From: Lineus longissimus
Lineage: Eukaryota; Nemertea; Pilidiophora; Heteronemertea; Lineidae
Reading direction: 5' to 3'
DNA: 64,000 bases
NCBI RefSeq assembly: GCF_910592395.1
Contig: NC_088308.1
Span: 9,499,001 to 9,563,000, forward strand
The position numbers and the translations under genes were made by a program. This document shows positions 13,053-25,379 of this stretch, piece by piece (positions within the stretch are counted from its first letter, which is position 1; each line of letters starts with the position of its first letter). The notes under the pieces are model-generated. The model did not search any database, was not told the origin of the DNA, and was given only the letters and a program-made list of their open reading frames with translations.

Positions 13053-13742
13053 TAGTATGTAAAGACTGAAACGTTTCAAAAGAAACAGGTCAAACGAAAC
13101 GAGTCAAATAAATGGTCAAAACGTGAAATTGAAAATGCACTATGTGGATGTGTCGTTTCTCAAAGGCTCTGTTTTGTATTTTTACCGCATAAAAGCCACA
13201 GAAATTCAAACAGAAAGCGATTAATTATAAATAGATTTACCACAGTCCGTTCAGCTCTTTCACAATTTAGATAAACCGGTATTTCCCCATGTAACCTCGT
13301 ACCCTACCCCAATATTTAGCGCTATCGTATACTTTAACGACCATAACGACGATTTATTGGAACACGTTGAATTGAACATCCAATTTTGCATTGAACTATT
13401 TCGAACGTAGCACTCAGACACGGAGCATCAGCAGTCGGGCAGAGATAATATTTTGAATATTAACTCTGCGTTTGGAGATTGGCACGGGGACGAGGCCGAT
13501 TTACTTTTTGTGCTGAAAATGTGGAATGCCAAGGCGGGTCGCCGTGTTGCAAACAATTTACCAAATTCATCGCATAAAAATCGATCCAGACTATCAAAGT
13601 ACGCAAACAGAATTATTGTAATCATTATAACATATCATGAGTATAATTATTCAGTAATATTCATTTTTGTGCCATATTTTTATTTTTGACTCGTTTCGTT
13701 TGACCTGTTTCTTTTGAAACGTTTCAGTGTTTACATACAACC
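13053..13742. mobile_element. 690-bp non-autonomous DNA transposon with perfect 40-bp inner inverted repeats
   Basis: A 40-bp segment at 13067..13106 (starting CTGAAACGTTTCAAAAGAAA) is repeated exactly, inverted, at 13688..13727. The inverted similarity continues outward as GTATGTAAA versus TTTACATAC. The element is flanked on both sides by the 11-bp direct repeat TCTTCCTTTGG (13042..13052 and 13743..13753), which looks like a target-site duplication. No transposase is present. Confidence 0.72.
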
Positions 13743-14269
13743 TCTTCCTTTGGCAAACAGGACAAGTCAGAACAGTTTTAGATGACGACCAAGATGATGT
13801 TCATCACCACATCATACCATGGTACTATCTTTTTTCGTTTTTTTTTACTCGATTGTTTCTATGGAAAAACAAATTGATCGTTGCGTTTCACACGCTATTC
13901 AAACAATCCTACGTTGAAGTGTATTATGGGCCTGTTTTAAATTAAATGCACCTCCTAAGAAATGTACTACTGCACCAACGTCAATGCAGTTTCAGCATGT
14001 AGTCGTACATTTTGTCGGCTATATAGTATATACATTGTAAGGCAATGAGAATGCATGATTTCTGCATGCAATAGGCCATTTGAAAATTATTCAAATCTTT
14101 TTTATATCGACATTTTTGGAGAAACAAATCTCCATAAGATGATAGAATACAAAATTCTAAAAACATTGATATCTACTTCAACAAAAATACACAACCGATG
14201 TGCAGAAGGTTTGCGGAATAACATGCGACAACGATGACAATGGTTTGCCATTCCTACACAAGAATTTAT

Positions 14270-14640
14270 AATAATAACAACAATAATGTCTGTCATTTGT
14301 ATAGCGCTCATCAGTACGATTTGCTGTTAAAGCGCTACAGCTGATTTATCAGCCAACATTTTAGGTGCTTTTTGAAAGAGCCTGGATCCTCAATCGCCGT
14401 TATGTCCTTATAGGTAGTTTATTCCAGAGTCGTGCAGAAGACACTGAAAAACTGCGATCACCAAAGGTTGTTTTGTCCTTTTCACGACCAGTTTCCTTGA
14501 ACTTTCATCCATTGAACGTGTTTTACGAGGGCAATGTCGAGATACACGGGTGCTCTCCCATGCAAGATCTTATGAGTCAGATTGATAATTTTATATTCAA
14601 TACGCAAATGTACTGGCATTTATACACACTTTAAATCCTA
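14270..14640 (-). mobile_element. Degenerate 3' end of a non-LTR retrotransposon (CR1/jockey-like)
   Basis: Read on the minus strand, 14634..14350 gives the typical C-terminal reverse-transcriptase tail seen in many animal LINEs: THKILHGRAPVYL, then SARLWNKLPI, then a Lys/Leu-rich end. Several stop codons interrupt it. It is followed by a 3' UTR with the common AGCGCTTTA..GAGCGCTATACAAATG words and an ATTATTGTTGTTATTATTAT tail. It is a dead 5'-truncated copy. Confidence 0.66.
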
Positions 14641-15594
14641 CTGATCTGATGATATGAGCGCTCTGCAACGGTTCGTTAAATTGCCGATTAATACTTAACG
14701 AAGAACTGGTGCAGTCACATTCCTGCCATTTTATTCAACATGTTCCATTAGCCAACAAAAGTTTTGAAGTGTATGCTGAAATACGCGTTAGTTAATGAAG
14801 TAGGAGTTGAAACTTTAATTATATGAGCTAGTCAGTAGATGTACATGTACATGTAAAACGATGTAAAATTAGCGCTCCTGGTGAAAATATTGAAAATCAC
14901 TAGTTCAGCTCTTTGGCAAATTCGTTGAGTAGAAAAATAAATCACCCTTGCCTTTTATTTATCTATACATTGTAGGTTCATTTAGATGTAACATTGTTCT
15001 TTGAAGTCACAAGCAAAGAATACTCCATAATTTCAAAATGTTATTGAAGGTGCGTGACCTGCATGTATGCTAAGTATTTATCGCACCTTTTACTTGATAC
15101 TAGTTCCACATAAAATTGTAGGTAATGCATTTGAAACACTTACAATGTAAAACAATTTCTGATACGATAATGTCTCTTCTTAATGAATTATATATACACG
15201 TACATGAACTAGCATGAAATATTCATTTTTACCTACATGTGTATATAAATGTATCAAGGTTTACTAATATACTATTTTACCAGGTCGATTAGCCGCTATG
15301 GCCCTAGTTCCTTTTCGAGACAGGCCAGCGCCGCAAATGTTTGGGAATTGTCTCCACAGAGTTAGTTTTTAAAGCTCCATTCGAACTACACGTACACCCT
15401 GTAGACGAGCATATCTTGAATGTTAATTTTCATGCCTGTTGTCAATAGCGTGACAATGTTAAATAAGATATAAGACTGTCAGGAAAACAATAGATATGGA
15501 CGACCAATAGAACAGGTCAAATTAACTCGGCATTTAGCTAACAGCCGCCAAACCTAGCGACAAGCTGCCCACACTTGCTGCCAGAAGCAATTTC

Positions 15595-15780
15595 TTTCGC
15601 ACGTGAGCTCCACGCGCGAGCAACAGTGGGCACGCGACTGAACCTTTCCGGTATTGAATTGTGAATAGGCCGTGACGTAATCGCACAGCAGGTACGTGGA
15701 GGGTTGTTGGTCGCGGTTACGCCCTGCGAGGGTCGGCCGACGGCCGACTGGCACGGGATTCACTCGACGCACGACAGATC
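15595..15780. promoter_or_regulatory. CpG-rich cluster with one E-box, two class-C sites and a CRE-like site
   Basis: CACGTG at 15600..15605 and CACGCG at 15611..15616 and 15631..15636 lie within 40 bp, followed by a CRE-like TGACGTAA near 15673. The patch is clearly richer in CpG than its surroundings. CACGTG and CACGCG are the sites bound by HES/HEY/HELT-type bHLH-Orange repressors. The HELT-like gene starts 2.9 kb downstream, so this may be a distal element; function is inferred only. Confidence 0.35.
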
Positions 15781-15789
15781 AGCCCGGAT

Positions 15790-17700
15790 TATTCGTCGGG
15801 CATGCCGCGAACAGTTGATAAAAATTGGAATTCGTGACGGTTCGTCTTGTTTTTCAATTGATTAAAATTTGAAAGAATTTGAAAGAGAATTTGAAGAAAA
15901 GATAACCGCTTCCTTTATTGTAATTGTATTGTGATGACAAGCAGTGCTTTGTCCTACTGCATGCAAGCAAAACAGCTTAGAGACCTTCGAAATGAAAAAT
16001 AGAAACTTGGACTTCGTGACATTTAATCCGAGCTACCTGCTCTTTGCCTTGTCTCCCTTTAAAACATCAAACATTTTAGTAAATAGATATTGGTGACCGG
16101 AAGTGGCTACAAAAAAAAATGGTTGACGATCAATAGAAATATACCATGACTTTGATGACGAAATAAAAAATGCAATAGTCAAGTAACACTTAACTTTTTT
16201 CAAACCTGACTGACGGAAACACGACAACAGTCGCCGACTGAGTTTCAGCACACCAAACGACTTGGGCATGCGCAATGCACGCGTTCGAGGATTCCTTGTG
16301 CTAATGGATCGGTTGGCTAATAGCTGACGTCAGGCTGGTTGCGCGCGCAAAGGGCGTGTGCGCATCTATGAGCACGTGTTCAATTACATGGTGCAAAATG
16401 GCATGAAATTTGTCAAGCCAATTAAGAATGCATTTGAAACGAAAGCTTCGGTTTCTAATGACCAGGATACGAGGATACCGACTTGAAGTGGACCTTAGCT
16501 CACTTTTGTGGCCGGCTGCTGTTGGCTGTCACAGAACAACCATTGTCACAAGGTGTCAGAGGCGGCCTTTAATTGCTTCTGTAAGCCGGTGATTATTCCT
16601 GGGTAAATATCACAGAAAATGTCCCAAAGGCTTTCAAAAAGGACAACTTATTCCAGATCTTTACTTCCCAATCGAGGATATTTTGCGCTAACTGTACACA
16701 ACCGACTGTCTCGACGTATCCCAAACGTTGGAAGACACCAGTTTTTGCGATTTTGGGGCATTGACTTGTTTTGTAGGTTCCAACGTCTTTTAACTAATCA
16801 TAAGTTTAACATTATGTGTCACAAACTTCCATCTCTGACCGAGAGTTAGCTTGGATGGACATCTCACAAGACGTTGGTTATTATAGAAAAAAGCTAATAA
16901 GAGCGACTGGTATGGTCATTTTGCCATTTTTTTTAAATCTAGAATCTACAACATATCAGCAGGTGATACCCTCACATTGAAGAGGGAACAACATTAGTAA
17001 AGTCTCCAGTGTTTTAACGCCGATGAGTGCAAATCTTTATTCAATTAAATGAGAGGAAGAGTTTTCTCGTAAGCTTTTGAATGTATCGTTTCATCAAAAA
17101 CATTCATGGTATTGCAAATAGGTAATAATCGGTCTTTTGATTTTTACACAACCATGGGAACTTTTCCAATTTAAGTCAGTGTTATCAAATAAAGCTAGTT
17201 AAAATTAACCCAAAACAAGCTTTTCTTATTAATATCTTGGTACAAAAAGTCTCAACCAGAAGAATTAAGATATTTATTATGCACAAAATACCAGCGTTTA
17301 CAATAAACCACAATTGGGTTTTTTGCCGTAAACAAAACCCTGTGAAGAATTTGTGACTTGTGGCAAGTCTGTTTTGATGCGGTACTCTCCCGAACACTAT
17401 TCGACACGGCAATCAAAGAAACATTTCTTAGCCTTGGTCATCATGTTTTCGAAACCGCTGTCATAAGTGCAGGAAGCAACGACCAATCCATACACATAAT
17501 AACAAATCAACATGTTTTGAAAATAGCCCCGGCAGAGAACACGTTTCGCATAGAAACCAATTGAAAAAAGAATGCAAGAGACATTTTCGTATTGAATAAG
17601 AAATAATACTTCAATCAATTAATTCAGCGAGGAAAATCAAATTATTCCTGGTATTATCTTCAATGGTAGCACCACGAGCGTCCTGTTGTGCCACCAGACG
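15790..17700. other. Upstream intergenic region of the HELT-like gene
   Basis: No gene is recognised. There are scattered CACGTG-type sites (for example near 16373) and a GCGCGCGC patch near 16341. Confidence 0.45.
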
Positions 17701-17705
17701 AGAAT

Positions 17706-17754
17706 CACGTGCCGGTATCGTGAGTCACGTGACGATATTTCCGCCAGTCGCGTG
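17706..17754. promoter_or_regulatory. Cluster of two CACGTG E-boxes and a CGCGTG class-C site
   Basis: CACGTG occurs at 17706..17711 and 17726..17731, and CGCGTG (CACGCG on the other strand) at 17749..17754. The cluster lies about 320 bp upstream of a TATA-like box and 730 bp upstream of the HELT start codon. bHLH-Orange proteins recognise these sites, so auto- or cross-repression by this family is plausible but inferred. Confidence 0.42.
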
Positions 17755-18071
17755 CGGGGGACCAGTTGCGGATGCTGAATGCAGACGACAGGTTCTGATG
17801 GTAAGAACTGGTCGGGTGACCATTATAAATACTGCCGTCAGCTTGTTTCACAGACAGTCACATCGGATTAACAGATACGGATGCAGCAATCTGCCGCAAA
17901 AAAGTTTTAGGGCTCTTTCTACCGGTCCGACGCGTGCTTGTGTAGCAGAACGTTTCGCGCAGACGGACTCTGTCAAACGAGGTTTCCTCATTTTGTTTAA
18001 ACTATTTCCGCCTTATCATTGGTTATTATTCAGATTTCGGATTCATCATTGCCTATTGCCAAGCTGCTGGA

Positions 18072-18077
18072 TATAAA
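18072..18077 (+). promoter_or_regulatory. TATA-like box of the HELT-like gene
   Basis: TATAAA sits 406 bp upstream of the start codon, in the correct orientation, just downstream of the E-box cluster. No transcript evidence is available, and a start site near 18100-18110 would be implied. Confidence 0.4.
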
Positions 18078-18482
18078 GGCATACGTTTGACTTTGAAACT
18101 AATGCATTTCTTTTACCAGACGTTTCAATGGTGTCACAAGTAATAGCATTTGAGAAAGTTTTTACAAAACGCGTAAGAATCAACGGATCTTGGGTTTTCT
18201 TGCAGTGTAACATTTGTGTAACATTTTTTGACAGAAGGTCCAAGAATTCGTTGACTCTAGAGCATATCGAAGGATTATCACTACTTTGCTGACGGACTCA
18301 AATACAAATTAGTACGACGGAAGGCAACGATTTCTCTTCGCGATTCGCAGTTCTAAACATTTAAGACATTAGAACGCCAACATATCGTCCTCTGCAGCAT
18401 CAGTAAGCCAAGGAATTTGATCTAGAAAGAGGAAAGTTACGGAATATCTTGCTATTGACGGACTGAAGTGATATCTCTCGTC

Positions 18483-21400
18483 ATGGATTCAGAGGACAAG
18501 ATGAACTCGCGGAAGAAAGAGAAAACGGTGAGTATAGGATTTTAAAGTTGATGTGTCTATAATATCAAGCATCAGGCATTCTTTAACGTATACGGATAGA
18601 AATGCACACACTATTCGTCCTCTTTTTACAGAGTTTTGTCGGTATATGTATGAGGATCCTTGATAAGTCGCTCCCTATTGCAATATAACGTTATGCTTCA
18701 AATTACATGAACAGGATGCGTGGCGTTTCATGAGTAATGGGAGATACTTAGTAGATAGCTATGAAATTTAAAACCAAACGTGGCCGGTGAACAAACTGAA
18801 GTTCGTATGGCTTGAATCGTTGTACGAGCATTAATTTTAACGTCTGATCATGATCAACACTTTCTTGAAGTGTTGATCATTCTATTTTTTTAGAATTTTT
18901 TTATAACAGTCTTACTTTTATGACGGTGGATAGAACGAATAAACGTGGATTATTTTTGACGGAGACAGTTTTTGTTGCATAAAACTCCAAGTGGTTTGAA
19001 AGTTACAGTCGATTATGTCTAAAAACCAGAAGTGCTGCAACGGCGATTTTATAATCATGTGGTTTTGGGTCATTTGGGCTAAAGTATTTGACGGTTGATT
19101 CTGGCTTCAGAGACCGATATCTGAAGCCGGGGAAACAGAACATATGTCTCGATGGTGTCAGCTGGATGGATAGAAACTATGGGTATTGAAACTATCTAAA
19201 CAATGTTGCTACCAGACGGCAAAGGAGACATAATTGGCTACACACCACTAATAGATTTCTTTTCTTCAAATACCAACTGCCATTATATTTTACCAATAAC
19301 TCACTCGAACCTAAGATTTGCAGAACAGGATGACCTCATCACCTACACAGGATTTTTGACTGGTCGTGAGCATAATAATTTCATGGTTTGGGGTTCTGAA
19401 GTTTGATCTGGTCTTGTCTGGTCTGGTTCGATGTACATGCTTACGTCATTACGAGACATACGTCATTCATGACGTCGTGAGCGATTGGCTCTGATAGGGT
19501 CTTGTCTCGTCGGGTTTGGTTCGGTCCCGTGTAAACGGCTCTAATATGATGAGAAATTGATTCTGTCTTATCTCATACGACAAAATCAATTCAGTCAAAC
19601 GTGTACGCTTTAGTAACAGCTGGACAGGAATTAAATGACACGTTCTCACTATTAGTATACATCAGCTGTTCATGAAAACCACGAGATACATGTACTCTGA
19701 TAGTCTATTGCTTGAAACATGACATCTAGGGCATTGTAGGGCATGTAGGCGATTGGTTGACAGGAAAGAGAAAGCACGACGACGCAGATGGCGACACAAT
19801 CAAAAAGGGAGACGCACGAGATCCGAATCACGACCATTGTATATATTCAGTACACACTTCATAACAATACAACCCTCAGACACAGATTGTGCAAAGTATT
19901 GAAATTGTAACTGTTGAAATCACGCGAAAATAATAGCTCATACCGGCTGGTGTTGGACACCCACTGTCTGTACTATTTACTTAAAAGGTACTGACCTTTT
20001 TCTGATAAAACGTGAGCAAACTGGATCCAACTTGATCCAACTTGATCGGGCATCCTGTCTAACACCTGTGGCAATCGATGTTCAAACACTTCGACACTTC
20101 TAGGTCTACATCACTACAGTACTTAAAGTTGGACATCAACTGAATTTGTAAGACTATTTCTCTCAGGCTAAGTAAAATACATTTGACGCAAATAGCATAT
20201 AACAGAAATCCTGTAAGTTCCAGTTGTATGATAGCCTGGGGAAACAGCAATAACCTTTCTGAGAGTTGCCCACTTTTCGAGGCAAGGCTAACATTTTTCC
20301 GAGTGAAGCTTCGGATCAAAGGCTTCCTCTATAACTCGGCCCTTGTAATTGACGCTCAATGACCGTTAAGCCGGAGAACACGAACAGAATACATATATAA
20401 GACCGCTATTGGGAACCAATTTGGAAGCCCTGAGACAAGACATCGTGTGTCAACCTGTAGGACCAATATACGTATAAGACTTGGGGAAAATGCAGAGGAC
20501 AACGGAACTGAGTACAATAAGTTATCATTCATAAATCTTACCAGTTTCCAAGACACAGATATGGTGACGCGGTACTCATCTTTCTTTTCTTTCTGGGATA
20601 ACCTCACCAGTTAGCATGTATGAAACAATTTGAAGCACAGCATTTAACCACAATCAAGACCGGCATCAAACCTTTCGTTTTATTTGTATAACATTTCTTC
20701 TATCGTAACGCTGGTTATGTTTCTTGTCTGCATCATGACATGACCTCTTTAAACGTATCAAACACCAAAATTATCTTCAACAGGAGCAAACTTCGCACAA
20801 GCTCATCGAAAAGCGACGGAGGGATCGCATCAACAACTGTCTTGCCGAATTGAGCCAGGCCGTACCAGCAGCTTTCGCTAAACAGGTTCGTACTGTAGGG
20901 TTCATTTTACCAGGCTAATGCTCGAGATATCAGTAACTGGAAATGAAATAAGAAGTTTGTAGTTGTTTACAGGAAAAAAAATAATAAAAAGAGGAAGAAG
21001 AAGAAGGAGAACGAAGTAAAAACATTGTTGACTTGTCAATGCGTGAAGATAAGCGAAATCTTGGGTGGAGGCAATTTAAAACAGGTTTGGGACTGAGGAG
21101 CCTCATACTCAGCGGTTAACAATGCTGGCTGGCAAAAGGCCCTGGGTTCGATCCCGGCGAGAACCCGGCCAGGATTTTGTTTTGGATGAACCGGCTTGGC
21201 TTTCGAAGGAACTAATTTTCTAGGCTCTTCACATCCTCCGAATAAGGCGTGAACTGGTGGAGAAGTTTAAACTGTCCTGTGTTAGAATGTCAGAGGGAAA
21301 ACGTCTCTATCAAGTGAGAATCATGAGTAGCTGGTGATGGTATCTATACCTCTCGCCGAAGACAAAGTAAATAAGCCAATGAACCCAACTACCACAAAAC

Positions 21401-22975
21401 CGTAGTGGAACGCCTCTGTGCCTCATCACAAGGAAAAACATGTAGAGGGCAGCAGCTCCACAATACAAGCTAATCGTAATGTTATAATATACGTGTATAT
21501 GTGTATATAATTGTCAATTTATCTTTTCCTGTCTTTTCTTCAGTCTACAGGCAAACTTGAGAAGGCAGAGATATTGGAGATGACTGTCGAGTATTTGAGA
21601 GCAATCCAGGCGACTGAAATCGGATCCCGCTTTGAGAGCGGTGAGTAGGCCTACGGTTGTTGGCTATACCAGAGTCCTTCAAAATAATTTTTATTTGAAA
21701 GACTCTGGCTATACTAAGTTTTTGAGATTTTGAAAACCCTAAAGTTTTTCGGCCAACACAAATACATACTTTAGAGGTTTTTCGGTGAAATGAAGCAAAA
21801 TCCCAACAGATTTAAGGAATTCTGAAAAATTTCTAAGGGTTCTTCATAGTTCTGAAAGAAGGGGCCCATATTTGTATATTTGCTACCGTACAACTACAGT
21901 GTACGATCGACTGGTATTATTCGCGGATCTGATTATGTGTACGCGAAAATAATTGTTGCACATGTAAATCTATTATCGCGAATAGCAGGATCTTTTCCTA
22001 CAATGAAGGCTTTTTCCCATTCTTCTCTCGCTAATTGTGTTAGCATTTTGATTCAGGATTGCGCGTGTAGGATTCGGAAACAACGATTTCGATGCTAGTA
22101 TCAACCGAATTTGGCAACCGGCTGAAAAAGGCTGCAAAATTGTTACAGGATTAGATCACAAAAAAATGGCATGACTTTAAAACTGAAGTACATTTTCGAA
22201 ATCAATAATAAATAGCTCCCCCGGGAATCCTGGGGACACTCCGATCCACTGTACCATTCGAGGGCAATGCTTATCTCTCTTGAGGAGGGATGGGCTTGTC
22301 GATCTAGGGACACCTATAAGGTGACGACGATATTTGCATGCTGTTTACAAAACCAGCAGTTTAACCACGCTGAAACTTATTTTGCCTTTTTTTACAGGCG
22401 AGTGGTTTACCTCGGACATCTGGGGTGACTTCGTCGGGCATTACCAGTCCGGTTACAGTGACTGTATGAGAGAGCTCATCCGCTACATGACAGAGGTAGA
22501 GCACCTAGATACCGCGGACAACAGATGCGTCAGGATCCTCTCTTATCTCCAGACAAGGTTCAGACCAGACAGCTCAGTGAACAGTGGCACCGTCTACCGG
22601 GACAGCTTGTCAAGATCGTCTGTGAGTCCAACACAACGTCAACACGTGTCGTCATCAAATTCACAACGAAGCCATCACAGATTTTCTCCCTATTCTCTCC
22701 CAAGTGGCTCCCATACGCCAAGAACAGACGGAGACTTGTTTGGGGAGAAACAAGTTGGGTCTCTGGCCATGATAACCCCAGTGTCTTCATCAAGCCCCCT
22801 AGTATCTTTGGTGAACTTACCGAGGACTTCTCCTGCCATAAGGACACAAACGCATGGCCTTTACGGACTGATGAATGGCAACTTTGACCGCCTCATCGGT
22901 GTGGCCTCTAATGGTCAGCCCGCATTACAGTCGGAGTCACGAATATCCGCCTTCACCAGACAGATCCAAAAATGA
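18483..22975 (+). CDS. HELT: HELT-like bHLH-Orange transcriptional repressor, four exons
   Basis: Exons 18483..18527, 20784..20885, 21544..21640 and 22398..22975 all have GT donors and AG acceptors and total 822 nt (273 residues plus stop) with phases 0, 0, 1. Exon 2 holds the basic region and helix 1 (SHKLIEKRRRDRINNCLAEL). Exon 3 holds the loop and helix 2 (GKLEKAEILEMTVEYLRAIQ). Exon 4 starts the Orange domain (YSDCMRELIRYMTEVEHLDT) and ends in a Ser/Pro-rich tail. The basic region lacks the proline of HES proteins, there is no C-terminal WRPW, and the VPxAFAKQ loop resembles vertebrate HELT (Heslike/Megane). By analogy it is a nuclear DNA-binding repressor acting in neural development. 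HEY is the nearest alternative, but the bHLH wording fits HELT better. The start has a G at +4. Confidence 0.9.
18850..18880. repeat. Perfect 13-bp stem hairpin in HELT intron 1
   Basis: ATGATCAACACTT pairs exactly with AAGTGTTGATCAT around the 5-nt loop TCTTG. It lies 320 bp downstream of the exon 1 donor. Confidence 0.6.
21097..21470 (+). mobile_element. tRNA-derived SINE in HELT intron 2
   Basis: The head carries a near-consensus pol III A box (TACTCAGCGG, 21106..21115) and a perfect B box (GGTTCGATCCC, 21145..21155), with normal tRNA-like spacing. It is followed by a ~300-bp unrelated body, including GAACCGGCTTGGC-like and GCCTCTGTGCCTCATCAC words. The 3' end is approximate. It is not a functional tRNA, since the arms do not fold into a full cloverleaf. 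Confidence 0.6.
21665..21713. repeat. Hairpin 25 nt after the exon 3 donor of HELT
   Basis: CCAGAGTCCTTCAAAATAA and TTATTTGAAAGACTCTGG form an ~18-bp stem with a one-base bulge and a tiny loop. It lies just inside intron 3 and could be a small MITE footprint or an RNA structure near the splice donor. Confidence 0.5.
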
Positions 22976-23405
22976 TAAAAATAATCTCACATTTTTTGTG
23001 GTTGGCTCGGAAAGACGATATATTGATACAATGCTTAATATGTGTAGCTCTACGCGAAAGTTTGGCAGCCCTTCTTAAAACAGGAACCAGGTTACATGTA
23101 ATTGTCAAAGGAGAAGAACAAGCGGAGAGAAAACATATGAAACACATCGTTCTCAGCTTATCATTCTAACAGTGTGTAAATAAGCATCACTGAGTAACAA
23201 GCAGTTATTCGTAAAAAATACCACTAGATATTCAATTCTATACATGTTCGTAAAGCTTTCTATAAGGAAAGGTTAAACCGCCTCGGCTTGAGAATCAGTT
23301 ACTGCGATTCCCATATCTGAATTTCAGTGCTATCCTGAATACTGATGACATCATGTAAACAACACGACGCTGCACGTTTTGGTTGGGTTGGTGTATCCGC
23401 AAAGT
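22976..23405. other. 3' flank of HELT, no further gene seen
   Basis: Presumably holds the 3' UTR. I find no clean AATAAA in the first few hundred bases; only AATAAG-like variants are visible. Confidence 0.4.
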
Positions 23406-23735
23406 TATACTCTAAAACATCGAATACAAGGAATAAGGCTCCGCCTCAAATCAATACAATGGTGTTAAATGGGGATGGGCCAATAAGACAGGTATTATTC
23501 TTTTAACAATGGCGTGTGCCAATGGAGTCGCATGTGTTATAATCACTCTCTGTCTTGGCTGCAATTGACAGTGAAACGAAATCAACATCACTGGTTACAG
23601 TAGCCGCATTTATTCTAAAAAAAGAGACCCATTGTGTCGTTTATGTAGAATTTATATTGAGGTTTTAGAATCCCTCCTCCTTTGGAATGATTGGGGGCGG
23701 AGCCTCATTCCTTGTATTCGAGGTTTTAGAGTATA
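23406..23735. mobile_element. 330-bp element with ~45-bp terminal inverted repeats
   Basis: Left end TATACTCTAAAACATCGAAT pairs with right end ATTCGAGGTTTTAGAGTATA. The pairing continues through the AATAAGGCTCCGCC and GGCGGAGCCTCATT blocks, over about 45 bp with few mismatches. There is no coding capacity, and the flanking duplication was not resolved. Confidence 0.62.
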
Positions 23736-24477
23736 TCTCCAATAGCTGCTTCTCTACTTGTTTGCCACTGCTTTGTTGATTAACAGACTTAAGCACACGG
23801 CTATTCTGACACTGTTCCTTCGAATATGATGCTGATCCTGCCGTCCCATTCCGACGTCGAACCAGCACAAACCGGCCAAAATAATGATACCTCGATGTGA
23901 ACGTTATTGTCTCTGGCCAACAATGCCGCTCCTTACATGTATGATTGATTATCGTAACATCTACAACAATCCAAAGCATAAAATTCATCGACATGAACTT
24001 TAAAACGTGTTGTTGTGATGTATTTTTTATTCAAAAACCTGCATCCAAATACATGTAGCTATTGGAGGTTGGATCTATTTCAAGTTTCACTTCGCGTGTG
24101 CAGGGAGATGCGCATGTGTGTTGACCGTAAGGCTGTATGACAAGTAGGATTTTGGGCACTTCTGCGGTGGTTCAGTAGCGGTGGCATCAACTCTATTGAA
24201 CCACTCATGTACAGCGCCCAGTAGATCAATCGGCATTGGCGGTAACAGTCTCATTAAGTATTAACGCTACATGTTGTAAAAATATGGCATTTACAGAAGG
24301 GGATAACGTTTGGTTGAGCTAACGCTGAAAACGCCGTTAGCGAAACAGGGAGGAGAGGGGTTCAGCGAGTGTTTTCTAACGTCAGTCGGAGTGCCCCCTT
24401 ACTCAGTGCTACACCTTTCTGGAAATAATCACGTCTGAAGCTGTAATTGACTATCAGTTGCCGGGAGAGTCAATTAT

Positions 24478-24957
24478 TCAAAAAAAGCTGGATCGCTGGA
24501 CTGCTGCATTCACTTGATTGTGACCCATGGATCACCACCACCTGGCCGATAAATCGACCTTGTATGCACAGCCTAAGCTGCTGTAGTTGCCACTGCATGC
24601 TGAACTGTAGTGCACTGCAATAGCCTACCGGTAGTTCTGTCGTACATGTTGCAATACTCAGCCCCATACTGTCATAATCACAGCTGTCTAATCGAATGCC
24701 CCGACTCAAGAACATAATCATTCACACGTTGACTTTGGAAGTTCTTCAGCTACAATACATAGGTTTTGTTAGCTTTAATAGCCCGGCGCCGTATTTCTCT
24801 GGTGAAGAGTCTGAGACTGAGGATCCATGTTGTGTGCACTTGAAGCACATGGTGGGGAAACGTTAGGGATTTGGGAATTGGGCAATCCATCCAGGCGGTG
24901 GTGCTCCATGAGTCACAATCCAGTAAATCCAGCAGTCAAGTGATCCAGCTTTTTCGA
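24478..24957. repeat. Foldback 1: ~70-bp inverted arms around a ~340-bp loop
   Basis: The left arm (24480..24548, beginning AAAAAAGCTGGATCGCTGGA) is complementary to the right arm (about 24885..24956, ending TCAAGTGATCCAGCTTTTT), with roughly 85% pairing by eye. No ORF of interest lies in the loop. Confidence 0.6.
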
Positions 24958-25068
24958 ATATTCGGGAAAGTCATCAGCGATCTCCGCTTGCCGATGATAT
25001 CAACTTCAGTGGCACTGAGAGGACGAGAACAACTTAGAAACTTGGCATGATCGCATGAGCGGCAAGTA

Positions 25069-25219
25069 CAGAGGCAATCAGTTTCCTTCTTCCGAGACCC
25101 CACAGTGCTTTTTCCAGTCTTATCGCAATATATTGACAGTACATGTATATATATTGCGATAAGACTGGAAAAAACAGAAGACTGTCAGGTCTCGGAAGAG
25201 GGAAACTGATTGCCTCTGT
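25069..25219. repeat. Foldback 2: ~150-bp near-palindrome
   Basis: Left end CAGAGGCAATCAGTTTCC pairs with right end GGAAACTGATTGCCTCTG. The inner arms TTTTTCCAGTCTTATCGCAA and TTGCGATAAGACTGGAAAAA pair perfectly around a short AT-rich loop. As RNA it would be a long stem of hpRNA or pre-miRNA type; as DNA it is an extrudable palindrome. Confidence 0.75.
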
Positions 25220-25379
25220 CTGAAAGGTGGCCACCCCGCCTAGTGGAGGATTTTAAACAAACTGATGTCAATTCAACCCCAGGAAGGCAGCTCCACGAAG
25301 GAGATCAAGGCCATGAGGATTGCTTGAGCAAGAGTAACGTTTAGACACAAATTGCATAGAGAGAAAACTATACAGAGAA

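Noticed and set aside
17663-18076. 137-codon plus-strand ORF upstream of HELT
   Set aside because: Composition follows the CpG-rich promoter region, it has no domain, and it overlaps the E-box cluster and TATA-like box.
21106-21170. Functional tRNA gene
   Set aside because: A and B boxes are present but the arms do not pair properly, and a ~300-bp SINE body follows.
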